64,000 bases of DNA, taken from the NCBI GenBank assembly GCA_016841825.1, contig JAENYK010000010.1:152764-216763 (forward strand), written 5' to 3'. The DNA comes from Halothermothrix sp. (GTDB lineage Bacteria > Bacillota > Halanaerobiia > DY22613). This document shows, in pieces, positions 55,801 to 62,359 of this stretch; within the stretch, counting starts at the first letter, position 1; every line of letters begins with the position of its first letter. The notes beneath the pieces are model-generated. The model was given only the letters and a program-made list of their open reading frames with translations, did no database searches and was not told the origin of the DNA. The translations under genes and the position numbers were made by a program.

Positions 55801-56023
55801 CCAGTCCGATTACCTCTTCACCATCTTGAATTAGACTTGTATAGTGAGCAAAATAATCCATACGCTCCTTAATATCTTCTGCTGTCAAAGGATCAGTACC
55901 ATCCTGTTTATTCAGGTAATCTGCAATAATCTGATAATTTTCGGCAGTCGTTGATTCAGCAAGATAATTGACGGTCAATTTGTTTCTGCCAGATCTACTT
56001 CCTCTTCTTCTTTTCTCTTGCAT
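52859..56023 (-). CDS. Large GNAT-domain protein with beta-sandwich C-terminal region
   Basis: About 1054 residues. Residues of about 16-175 are a GNAT acyltransferase: IQDGEEVIGLGDCYVSRLEN, then the acyl-CoA/ACP-binding signature LIAPAYQGMIYGGSFLF, and ISSVQAGNLRAGKLYERLGY. The remaining 880 residues are rich in beta strands and look like several immunoglobulin- or mutarotase-like sandwiches (VIGKVVN-type strands, GSPILAVHGKVVNRSEKLF). I recognise no catalytic motif there. No signal peptide is visible, so it is cytoplasmic. GNAT enzymes attach fatty acyl groups to peptides in selidamide and goadvionin-type RiPP pathways, and the gene lies between a radical SAM enzyme and the acyl-chain genes, so acylation of the peptides is a fair hypothesis. 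AAGGAGGG lies 9 bases before the ATG. Confidence 0.75.
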   Translation of the reverse strand: MQEKRRRGSRSGRNKLTVNYLAESTTAENYQIIADYLNKQDGTDPLTAEDIKERMDYFAHYTSLIQDGEEVIGLGDCYVSRLENLVYGENLLIAPAYQGMIYGGSFLFTILDAVQNFFKKEAGTSPNKMISSVQAGNLRAGKLYERLGYFDMDDSSNRIQNFIPFIYDYPFAKRFFAAQEVELVHCWKYYNPAYEEMLTEMKIKTFPYAFKTKEGLLRVILDGISERPIWVEDDQVLLACWIAEQEVFVGVGKEVNWLIQNRSSDPVEFALHSYGNGGLNFELEESVTLMPGERRVVTRVLEADWVDDSELNTVETEIAFGDQVVRLRNGYRLRELVQYRFERDLTRPLRSGKQYHRSLSLFNNYFQPIEGTIVISKVDGLELSSDQKFSFNIKPNKTEKMDLDFVTLNPGVGKIVLKCTLTIDAVGEDSKIVVEQEIDLELGVLEVDGLLVWKTESNLTVAENDNYALIMANPNLDRSLYLLDKSRNERVLKFLEEEMGPKFVPEFVHQTRPQFSIVGNTIIEKDGKITLHTELEYRLQQNLFLIREYTISRSNAISIDYRLINRSAKEINIGIMSKLRNGWLGADVTLPLDKGMVVQKCNRIDYPGTAYDVSFAENWTALEYENKVLGIIWGSGRISYSKSHNLPQIGSGLYHLKPGEQVQLPTMYVYYGGGTADEVRNYYGKIGYGGLQDLPQRETLDLKLAERQLVMNQKEASFDLQVDRAIDFLENRWIQGNLLVTAPESWWVEIVDQRLKVKLPDDVQSGLYSLTIAYDASTLKKSWPIKVLVTDNRGTSEVCRQEIDELIQIDNGKLKFQVSPGFRERIVSLTMEDEEYLCTTYPEPTAYHKEAPWFGGIGYFSTMNNWIRQEVYSAEQQIDESIWQGVGFRYISPQNPEIFLEMEYLTGPGSPILAVHGKVVNRSEKLFTEQITIESNLTNLQDSEMISAFIYENDRLVQLKCQPEKEKYYEIITTQWAAVETGKGNLMVAINPENNHQMGVKNWGAFGIHLAIHQSISLLAGFSKDFTSFFILEKDLVQAEQYRNLKPFVMRGES

Positions 56024-56047
56024 ATAATCAGCCCTCCTTGACCTCTC

Positions 56048-57403
56048 TTATAAATCATATCCTTCCTGTGCAGCCATCTCCTCAATATAATCAGGAGTGA
56101 AGTATAGTTTCAGCAGCTCTTTTCCAATCTCTTCTTTAAACAGAGAGCGACAATGCTTTGCCTTGGGATCTTTAAAATGGATAAAAGCATCATTGCGGCA
56201 TCCGGCTACACAAACAGGAGCAAATTTACAATCAACACATTCTTTAATTACATCAAAACCAACCATTTCAATATAAAAATCTTTCATCTTTTCTTCATAA
56301 ATAGATCCTGTTTTAAAACCTGCACGTCGAACAAAACTCCAACAATTATACAGGTCTCCAATCGGATCAATCAAGAATGCTGCTTTTTTCAAGGTCATAC
56401 ACGGACCTCCCAGACTACGTTCTACAACCCGTAATCCGCGAGCCTTTGTCTCTTTAGCCAGATACACTTCCACCTTGCCACTTTTAGTCAGATCAATCAA
56501 AGAACCATTAGCTTCATCACTGGATTCATGTGCTGGGGTAAGATAGCCAAAGCTTATTCGCAGCTGTTTTTTATCAATATCCAAATCAGCCAAATAATCC
56601 AACAGTTCCGGAATTCTTTGATAATTGTCCTCGCTGCAGTTAATTCGTAATGATAACTCCATCTCTGGAATCTCCTGCAAAGTTTTAACCATGTTAGCAA
56701 TAATAATATCAAAAGAACCAGCACCACCATTAAATGGCCTCATTTGATCGTGAACTTCTTTTACACCATCAATAGTGACCTGAATACTTTTTAAACCCAG
56801 AGAACGCCATTTTTTAACTTTTTCCGGTTTCAACAGCACACCATTTGTGACAATCCCAAAACTAAATCCAATCCCCTTTTCTTCTGCTAAAGCATGAAAC
56901 TTCTCTGCAAAATAATCAATCGGCTGGGTGTTTAGCAATGGTTCTCCTCCGAGAAAGGAGATGCTCAGATTCTTTGAATTAAATTTATCCAGCTTATCAA
57001 TAATCCAATTATATGTATCTTCTTGAAGTTTCTCGTCCAGATCTGGAGTTAAATCAATTCCCTTTTCATAACAATACGGGCAGTTCAGATTGCAGCGGTA
57101 TGTGGTCAAAATCGTCAGCATTAAAGTCTGAGTATCATGTCTCTGGGAATTAAGCCAATAATACAAAAAATCTGTTTCATTGCGCCGATCAGGACACAAC
57201 ATTTGCATCTCCATTAACTGTTCTACCAGGTCACGACCTTCTTCCGTAATCTCAGCTAATTCTGTAACCCCATCAAGAGATTGAGCGTAATCCAATAACT
57301 CTTGATTAAAAACTACTGTCGCTTTAGTCAGAGTGTTAAAGCAAAAATAGTGTCCTTTTTGAGGATAATCATCAATTACGACATTAAATCTTGAGAATTT
57401 CAT
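56048..57403 (-). CDS. Radical SAM/SPASM peptide maturase
   Basis: About 451 residues. The radical SAM motif is TYRCNLNCPYCYEKG (Cys near 104, 108, 111), with FLGGEPLLN. The SPASM region contains CMTLKKAAFLIDPIGDLYNC, then CVDCKFAPVCVAGCRNDA and KHC, for two auxiliary clusters. The N-terminal 90 residues (SRFNVVIDDYPQKGHYFCFN, LDGVTELAEI) look like a peptide-recognition region. This architecture is standard for enzymes that install thioether bonds in sactipeptides and ranthipeptides. The five Cys-rich peptides lie immediately upstream, so they are its likely substrates. I start it at the ATG (57403), after AGGTGG, rather than at the GTG at 57415. Confidence 0.92.
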   Translation of the reverse strand: MKFSRFNVVIDDYPQKGHYFCFNTLTKATVVFNQELLDYAQSLDGVTELAEITEEGRDLVEQLMEMQMLCPDRRNETDFLYYWLNSQRHDTQTLMLTILTTYRCNLNCPYCYEKGIDLTPDLDEKLQEDTYNWIIDKLDKFNSKNLSISFLGGEPLLNTQPIDYFAEKFHALAEEKGIGFSFGIVTNGVLLKPEKVKKWRSLGLKSIQVTIDGVKEVHDQMRPFNGGAGSFDIIIANMVKTLQEIPEMELSLRINCSEDNYQRIPELLDYLADLDIDKKQLRISFGYLTPAHESSDEANGSLIDLTKSGKVEVYLAKETKARGLRVVERSLGGPCMTLKKAAFLIDPIGDLYNCWSFVRRAGFKTGSIYEEKMKDFYIEMVGFDVIKECVDCKFAPVCVAGCRNDAFIHFKDPKAKHCRSLFKEEIGKELLKLYFTPDYIEEMAAQEGYDL

Positions 57404-57431
57404 ATGTATTCCCACCTACCTTATTTTAATA

Positions 57432-57474
57432 GCAGGAAGAATTCAGCCTGAAATCAGACCGAATTCTTTCCTGC
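57432..57474 (-). terminator. Attenuator-like hairpin between peptide array and maturase
   Basis: GCAGGAAAGAATTC and GAATTCTTCCTGC on the minus strand pair over 13 bp with one bulge and a 16-base loop. Only TATTAAAATAAGG follows, so read-through is likely. Such partial terminators after precursor genes keep precursor transcripts in excess over enzyme transcripts. Confidence 0.65.
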
Positions 57475-57499
57475 AAACTCTACTCTTTCATGTTACAGA

Positions 57500-57595
57500 T
57501 TACAGAGATAATTGACATCTTGTCTGGCACTCAGGCTCGTTAGTACTGCAAGCTGCTACGTTATTAGCACTATTTCTTAAAACTAATAATTTCAT
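57500..57595 (-). CDS. Cys-rich RiPP precursor-like peptide 5
   Basis: 31 residues. It starts MKLLVLRNSANNVAAC and ends STNEPECQTRCQLSL. It shares the MKLLVLRN start, the Cys spacing C-x6-C-x3-C and the L-x-L tail with the four peptides upstream. The GGAGGTGG before its ATG is clear. It is the last of the array, 97 bases before the radical SAM/SPASM start and upstream of the attenuator hairpin. It is probably a substrate of that enzyme; whether the N-terminal 15 residues form a leader that is removed is unknown. Confidence 0.85.
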   Translation of the reverse strand: MKLLVLRNSANNVAACSTNEPECQTRCQLSL

Positions 57596-57630
57596 CTACT
57601 CCACCTCCTTTTAGGTAGACAAAATTTTGT

Positions 57631-57723
57631 TTAGCCTAATACGCATCTTACTTGACATTCAGGTTCATTTATGTTGCATGCTGTGCACGCCTTGGCTCCA
57701 TTTCTCAACACTAAAAGTTTCAT
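57631..57723 (-). CDS. Cys-rich RiPP precursor-like peptide 4
   Basis: 30 residues. It starts MKLLVLRNGAKACTAC and ends NINEPECQVRCVLG, one residue shorter than the others. It has a fourth Cys (residue 13) besides the conserved three, which could allow a different crosslink. Its own ribosome site (GGAGGTAC) precedes the ATG. It has the same N-terminal block and Cys frame as its neighbours, which points to tandem duplication with divergence of the core. Confidence 0.85.
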   Translation of the reverse strand: MKLLVLRNGAKACTACNINEPECQVRCVLG

Positions 57724-57756
57724 AAATGTACCTCCTTTCAAAATTTTCCCATAAGA

Positions 57757-57852
57757 TTACAGACCTAATTCACATTCAGTCTGGCAACCACCAGCGTTAG
57801 TACCGCAATCAGTTACTTGATTTACGTTATTTCTCAAAACTAATAATTTCAT
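57757..57852 (-). CDS. Cys-rich RiPP precursor-like peptide 3
   Basis: 31 residues. It starts MKLLVLRNNVNQVTDC and ends GTNAGGCQTECELGL. The three conserved Cys keep the C-x6-C-x3-C spacing, but the charged NEPE block of the other copies is NAGG here. GGAGGTGACATCC precedes the ATG. It belongs to the five-member array read by the promoter of the ABC exporter. Confidence 0.85.
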   Translation of the reverse strand: MKLLVLRNNVNQVTDCGTNAGGCQTECELGL

Positions 57853-57888
57853 GGATGTCACCTCCTTTCACTGTGATCCAAACTGGAA

Positions 57889-57984
57889 TTAGAGACCCAG
57901 TTCACATCTGGTTTGACATTCAGCTTCATTAGTACCGCATTGTGCAAAACCATTACCTTTAGCTCTCAAAACTAACATTTTCAT
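57889..57984 (-). CDS. Cys-rich RiPP precursor-like peptide 2
   Basis: 31 residues. It starts MKMLVLRAKGNGFAQC and ends GTNEAECQTRCELGL, close to peptide 5. The second codon for Met (residue 3) offers an alternative start, but the ribosome site GGAGGTG fits the first ATG. It has the same Cys frame and L-x-L-type tail as the other copies. Another Lys at residue 9 adds to the conserved Lys 2. Confidence 0.85.
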   Translation of the reverse strand: MKMLVLRAKGNGFAQCGTNEAECQTRCELGL

Positions 57985-58034
57985 CTTTTTCACCTCCTTT
58001 CTATACAAACAACTTTCTTCTGTGAGTTGAGATT

Positions 58035-58130
58035 CTACAGACTCAAAACACACTCAACACCACAATCTGGCTTGTTCACATTACACTCGCCTACTGCATT
58101 ACTGTTACTGCGTAATACTAATAATTTCAT
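58035..58130 (-). CDS. Cys-rich RiPP precursor-like peptide 1
   Basis: 31 residues. It starts MKLLVLRSNSNAVGEC and ends NVNKPDCGVECVLSL. It is the first and most divergent copy, keeping the MKLLVLR start and the three Cys at the same spacing. GGAGGTGAGAAAC precedes the ATG, and the gene begins 26 bases after the permease stop. Lys 2 is the only Lys shared by all five peptides, so it (or the N-terminus) would be the natural acceptor if the GNAT enzyme acylates them; that is speculative. Confidence 0.85.
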   Translation of the reverse strand: MKLLVLRSNSNAVGECNVNKPDCGVECVLSL

Positions 58131-58155
58131 GTTTCTCACCTCCTTTCTACGACAA

Positions 58156-58989
58156 TTAGAACTCTGTCCATTTTGTTGCTCGACTAATAATAAATAAGGA
58201 GATCACCGAGAAAATACCCAGAGCCAGAACATCCAACCACACTTCTTGATTCACAATACCGCGAATAATCTGTGCAACTGCATCTGAGGCATAAGTTGTC
58301 GGCATTAATCGCACAAAATATCGATAAAAATGAGGTAAAGCATAAACAGAGTAATATACTGGAGTACCAAACATTAGAAAGAAGGAAGCACCTTGTGCCA
58401 GAGCAGTCGCCTTCCCGGGATGACGACTTTTCATTCCGATAAACATCCCAATTCCACAGAGAGCCAGAATCATCTCAACAAAAACAAGAATTAGTAATGG
58501 ACTAAAGTGGTATGTGACATTATAAAAAATTGCCCCTGCAGTCAATACAGCTAAAATTCCAGGAATGGTGAGAATTAAGTGATTTAACAGCAGACCATAC
58601 ATCAAAGATATACGACTAATAGGGAGAACAAAATAATATTCCGCCCCACCATACCATTTAATCTGGGCAATTCGCCCACCCAGAGCACTTACACAAGTCT
58701 GTAAAACAGAAACCAGAACATTACCGATAATAAACCGCATTCGTACATCCAGAGGTAAATTAGGTTGAGCTATACTCATGAAAATGACGATCCCCACAGG
58801 TAAAAGAATTGATAAAATCGCTGCAAAAACTCCACTCAAACGAATTTCTTTCAAATTAATCACGGTCAACATCAAAACATCTTTGATAAACTTTACAAAG
58901 CTTTTAGAATCTTCACCATGTCGTGCCACTTCTACATAAGTATCAAAGTTCTTAGACAATTTTCTCACCAACTTTCTTAATATACACAT
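58156..58989 (-). CDS. ABC-2 type transporter permease
   Basis: About 277 residues with six hydrophobic segments (for example VFAAILSILLPVGIVIFMSI, LILTIPGILAVLTAGAIFYN, LLILVFVEMILALCGIGMFI, VWLDVLALGIFSVISLFIIS), the layout of ABC-2 permeases, including the conserved PTTYASDAV-type loop before the last helix. It overlaps the ATPase gene by 38 bases. With the ATPase it probably exports the mature peptides or confers immunity to them. The start is uncertain: the ATG at 58989 has a very close AGAGG, and a GTG or TTG further in is possible. Confidence 0.85.
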   Translation of the reverse strand: MCILRKLVRKLSKNFDTYVEVARHGEDSKSFVKFIKDVLMLTVINLKEIRLSGVFAAILSILLPVGIVIFMSIAQPNLPLDVRMRFIIGNVLVSVLQTCVSALGGRIAQIKWYGGAEYYFVLPISRISLMYGLLLNHLILTIPGILAVLTAGAIFYNVTYHFSPLLILVFVEMILALCGIGMFIGMKSRHPGKATALAQGASFFLMFGTPVYYSVYALPHFYRYFVRLMPTTYASDAVAQIIRGIVNQEVWLDVLALGIFSVISLFIISRATKWTEF

Positions 58990-59911
58990 CCTCTAAACTG
59001 GTCATCCCGATTCTGAAATCATCAATAATGTCAAAAGATGCTATAGAGTGAATCTCTTTTAATTTATCGATAAAGTTATCTCTCATTAATAAAACAACGA
59101 AATGACGTTCATCCAATTGGATAAACTCACCAACCGTTTCCAGAGCACTAGACATAGCCTCGTCACACTTATATTCAGGCTTTAAGTAAATTTCAATGCG
59201 TAAACGATTGTCAACTTCCTGTTTTAACTCACCAGGTCGACCTGTAGTGATAATTTTACCTGAATTCAAAATGGCCAATCTCTCTAAAAGCATCTCTGCT
59301 TCCAACACATTATGGGTCACCAGAATTATTGTTGTTCCCCAATGCTGATTAATTCGATGGATATATTCCCAAATCTTTTTGCGACGTCCAGGGTCCAAAC
59401 CCCGGGTAGGTTCATCCAAAATCAATATTTCTGGTGCAGAAGCTACTGAGATAGCAAAATTAACCATCTGCAGCAAACCTCCCGAGAGTTGACTCAATAA
59501 TTTCTTCCTATGTTCTATCAAATCCAATTCCTCTAATAGTAATTTAGCATTTGCTTTGGCCTGTTTTCTGGACTGTCCTTTTAAACGACAGGTATAATAA
59601 ATCGCTTCTTCAATTTTCAAATGATAAAGAGCACGCAAACTTCCTTGAGTCATATAACCCAATGAATTTTTCAAATTCCTGTCCTGATTTTTGGTCTCTT
59701 TTCCGTTGATCTTAATCTCTCCTGATGTTCTGGGAATTGTTCCCATGATTTGACGAATAAGAGTACTTTTTCCTGCTCCATTAGAACCTAGGATTCCAAA
59801 TATTTCACCAGAATTAACAGTAAGATTAATATCATCATTTGCGACAACTTCCTGATTTCTAGTTCGATACACTTTAGTCAAATTTTCTATCCATAATACA
59901 GGGGTCGACAT
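58952..59911 (-). CDS. ABC transporter ATPase (exporter/immunity type)
   Basis: About 319 residues. Walker A GSNGAGKSTLIRQI, Q-loop LGYMTQGSL, signature LSGGLLQMVNFA, Walker B ILILDEPTRGLDPGRR and switch ILVTHNVLEAE. The DrrA/CcmA-type C-terminal extension (about 95 residues) is present. The signature reads LSGGLLQ rather than LSGGQxQ, a mild variation. It is the first gene of the 25-kb run that contains the Cys-rich peptides. GGAGGAACAGGAAAA precedes the ATG. Confidence 0.92.
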   Translation of the reverse strand: MSTPVLWIENLTKVYRTRNQEVVANDDINLTVNSGEIFGILGSNGAGKSTLIRQIMGTIPRTSGEIKINGKETKNQDRNLKNSLGYMTQGSLRALYHLKIEEAIYYTCRLKGQSRKQAKANAKLLLEELDLIEHRKKLLSQLSGGLLQMVNFAISVASAPEILILDEPTRGLDPGRRKKIWEYIHRINQHWGTTIILVTHNVLEAEMLLERLAILNSGKIITTGRPGELKQEVDNRLRIEIYLKPEYKCDEAMSSALETVGEFIQLDERHFVVLLMRDNFIDKLKEIHSIASFDIIDDFRIGMTSLEDVYIKKVGEKIV

Positions 59912-60147
59912 TTTTCCTGTTCCTCCTTTTTTATAATATATGGGATTTAAACCTCCACTTTAGTGTATTAATAGTACTACTACATTTATATGGAATTTCC
60001 TCCTTGATATAGTTAGTTTTTTTACTTTTTATGTAACCATTTTTATTAACTTTAAATTAACCCTTTAATTTCTTCCTCCTATACTAATTATCCTTACGAA
60101 TTATCGGTTTTAAACGAATTAATTGTGATCAATTTTATAAAACAGCG

Positions 60148-60175
60148 ATAATACACCTAAAATTTTTTTGAACAA
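60148..60175 (-). promoter_or_regulatory. Candidate promoter of the peptide/exporter run
   Basis: On the minus strand TTGTTC (60170-60175), a 16-base spacer and TATTAT (60148-60153). It is the best-placed match upstream of the ABC ATPase gene. AT-rich sequence here makes chance matches possible. Confidence 0.4.
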
Positions 60176-60260
60176 AATCTTTGACAAAATGAAATTTTCA
60201 TAAAAAAAATACCAGATTTTAAGAAAATTTTTTTAAATTTCCACAGCACAAAATAAAAAA

Positions 60261-60282
60261 ACTCTACAATGAATTGTAGAGT
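60261..60282. terminator. Bidirectional intrinsic terminator
   Basis: ACTCTACAAT and ATTGTAGAGT form a perfect 10-bp stem around a 2-base linker (so a 4-base loop once the closing pair opens), flanked by A-runs and T-runs on both sides. On the minus strand it ends the transcript carrying the small gene at 60517. Confidence 0.85.
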
Positions 60283-60516
60283 TTTTTTTAGTATATGGAA
60301 TATATCTTAAATTCACATGTAATATCTAAACTATCCGAGATAAGTATCCAAACAGTGTTATAAATTACGAAAAATCAAGATTAAGAAGGTTAACTACTTT
60401 ACTATTTTTTTTATATCCCTATTAAATTATTTACTTCTAATAAATTTGAACTCAATCAATACAATTTACTAAAAAACAGAATGGGTTTTATTGGTTTACA
60501 AATATTAATGAAATTT

Positions 60517-60675
60517 TTACATCGTCATAATAGATTTAACTTTTTCCCTCAACCATAGCCCATGTAATTCTTCATCAGTTTTTAGATTCCAGATCGATTT
60601 AGCTAAGTCTAGATCTTTTAACTTATATTTTTCCGAAAAATAACCATAATCCATAAATGATAATTTATTGCTCAT
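60517..60675 (-). CDS. Small protein of unknown function, 52 residues
   Basis: Starts MSNKLSFMDYGYFSEKYKL and ends LWLREKVKSIMTM. It is charged, probably helical in its second half (DLDLAKSIWNLKTDEELHGL), and has no Cys, signal peptide or known motif. An AGGTGA ribosome site lies about 6 bases before the ATG, and a strong terminator follows, which supports a real gene. It sits between the methyltransferase and the peptide locus. A RiPP precursor or a small regulator are possible readings, with no further support. Confidence 0.55.
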   Translation of the reverse strand: MSNKLSFMDYGYFSEKYKLKDLDLAKSIWNLKTDEELHGLWLREKVKSIMTM

Positions 60676-60851
60676 TTAGTTTCACCTACCCTATTTAATC
60701 TAATAATTTAGTTTGTGATAAAGATATTTTTCTAAACATAAAACCGTATCCAAAGTTAATATTTAATTATTTCTTTTTTATCTAAATAATTATTATTCAC
60801 CCTAATAATTCATACAAACATACAACTAATAAGCAAATATAAAATAAAAAA

Positions 60852-60877
60852 ACCGTAAGACAAAATTGTCTAACGGT
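60852..60877 (-). terminator. Intrinsic terminator of the methyltransferase gene
   Basis: ACCGTTAGACAA and TTGTCTTACGGT on the minus strand form a nearly perfect 12-bp stem (one mismatch) followed by TTTTTTTATTTT, about 30 bases past the stop codon. Confidence 0.88.
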
Positions 60878-60908
60878 CTATAAACACTCTGAATCTTTCA
60901 GAAAGTCC

Positions 60909-61517
60909 TTATAATTTTTGCACGATATAATCGATATAACACTCATGATACTGTTTATCCTTATAATGCTCATCAACAATACGTTTCTCCTTTCGGAGAA
61001 TCATGAAGTTTGTAAAATAGTTATCAGCTTCGTCATCTTCATAATAACTATGAATCGTTTCATAGTCTTCTTCCTGCTGCCAAAATTCACCTTTTGCCAA
61101 TTTCTTACCTTCCCCATACCCTCCATCTTCGACTGAAAGAAAATTTACAAAGCATAGTCCGCTCTGTGGCAGCACCCGTTCAATCTCTTTCAAAGATTGG
61201 GCACTCTCTTCTTTACTCATATGAAAAATGGTGTTAAATAAATAGATAAAACTAATGGACCCATCTGCAAAAGGCAAATGTCTCATATCTCCGGAAACAA
61301 TATTTAGATCTATACCATTTTTTCGACCAAATTTGCGGGCTGCCTCTGCCTGTGAATCCGAAAACTCAACGCCCAATGTTTGGTAACCATGTTGATGAAA
61401 AAGCGTCAATGGTGGATTCTTTCCACCAGCACCACAATCTAAAACTACTTTCGGTAATGGGCTCGCATTACATTGCCTTAAGAAATTATATAGCGATGCC
61501 GGTCCTACATAATTCAT
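60909..61517 (-). CDS. Class I SAM-dependent methyltransferase
   Basis: About 202 residues. Motif I is VVLDCGAGGKNPPL, followed by TLGVEFSDSQ, VSGDMRHLPFADGSISFIYL and EIERVLPQSGLCFVNFL, the usual order of UbiE/Methyltransf_11-type enzymes. The acceptor substrate is unknown. It has its own terminator, so it is probably a separate unit from the peptide locus. GGGGGG lies about 8 bases before the ATG. Confidence 0.88.
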   Translation of the reverse strand: MNYVGPASLYNFLRQCNASPLPKVVLDCGAGGKNPPLTLFHQHGYQTLGVEFSDSQAEAARKFGRKNGIDLNIVSGDMRHLPFADGSISFIYLFNTIFHMSKEESAQSLKEIERVLPQSGLCFVNFLSVEDGGYGEGKKLAKGEFWQQEEDYETIHSYYEDDEADNYFTNFMILRKEKRIVDEHYKDKQYHECYIDYIVQKL

Positions 61518-61746
61518 TTAAAAATCCCCCCTAACTAAATATAAACTCTTATCTACAATTACGATCGCATATGTTTTCTTTTTGCTATGGTTATTGATCA
61601 ATTTAAATTTAACTGTTTAAGCTCTTACAATCCGTTATAGACAAATCCATATTCATAAGTTGATGTCCTGACTGCTGATGTTGGTCATAATGTCTCGACT
61701 ACATGATTACAGTATACGGTATAAACATATAGAAAGGAGAATGTAA

Positions 61747-62258
61747 ATGAACGATAACCATTCCAACGAGTGTACTTATAAAATAACTTACCATACCCTC
61801 CGGTGCGTGTAAACAAACCAAATCCCATATATGCCTGCGAAATACTCAGCAATATGGCTGAGGTTGTCTCTGAGATGAGCGATGTCACTAGGTATTTCTC
61901 TATCGCTATTGTAACGGGAGCATCATATCCCTTAATTTCAACATGCTTTCATAATATCAGTATCGTTGAAATGCATCACCTCAATATATTCACCAGACTT
62001 GCACGGTTGCCCGGAGCAGATTCACGCCTTTGGAGTGGTCAGACATACAAACACTGGTGATCACCATCGTTTATCAGTTACCCACGAGAGTTACATGCAC
62101 TGATAACAGAATCAATCAAAACAGAGGAAACAGCCATCAACAAGTATTCCAGACAGGCAAATACCATCTGCGATCTAAATGTTGTGGCGATATTAAATCG
62201 CATCATACTAGAGGAGGAATGTCACCTCCAAATATTCAAAACAATGTATGGTTCTTAG
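61747..62258 (+). pseudogene. Ferritin-like (rubrerythrin/CotJC-type) protein, broken
   Basis: One of only two reliable plus-strand clues in the window. After AAGGAG and ATG (MNDNHSNECTYK) the frame shifts at a four-A run (61780-61783). One more A restores the reading to NNLPYPPVRVNKPNPIYACEI..., a good match to the family, with SIVEMHHLNIFTRLARLPGA. The frame then meets an in-frame TGA (62058-62060) in HW*SPSFISYPRELHALIT, and ends KTEETAINKYSRQ, VVAILNRIILEEECHLQIF (metal-ligand Glu/His helices), stop at 62256. Two lesions mean a pseudogene, unless the first is a sequence error and the TGA is read through. Confidence 0.8.
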
Positions 62259-62359
62259 TTCATTTAGGCTTAAAAGCGATAAAAATTAACCTATCCTATT
62301 TACTCTCTAGATATTCAAATCTTTTGAACTATGTTATGCTATTATTACAAGAGAAAATG

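Larger units (their letters stand above)
59912..60516 (-). other. Long AT-rich leader and intergenic region of the peptide locus
   Basis: About 600 bases without a recognised gene. It holds a bidirectional-looking terminator (60261-60282), a candidate promoter (60148-60175), and then about 220 bases of leader with several GGAGG sites that have no gene of meaningful length after them. One lies 13 bases before a start-stop ATGTAG (59980-59985). The motif AGTGGAGGTTTAAATCCC at 59941-59960 matches the leader of the LolD-like gene. Confidence 0.55.

Noticed and set aside
57500..58130. Tandem peptide genes as a CRISPR-like or DNA repeat array
   Set aside because: The regularity is protein-level (codons vary, each unit has its own start, stop and ribosome site). 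Units are not identical DNA repeats.
61685..61888. Minus-strand hydrophobic ORF of 67 residues
   Set aside because: It is the antisense of the ferritin-like pseudogene, whose plus-strand reading matches a known family.
62058..62060. In-frame TGA in the ferritin-like gene as a selenocysteine codon
   Set aside because: A second lesion upstream already breaks the gene, this position is not a catalytic Cys in the family, and no SECIS-like hairpin was evident.
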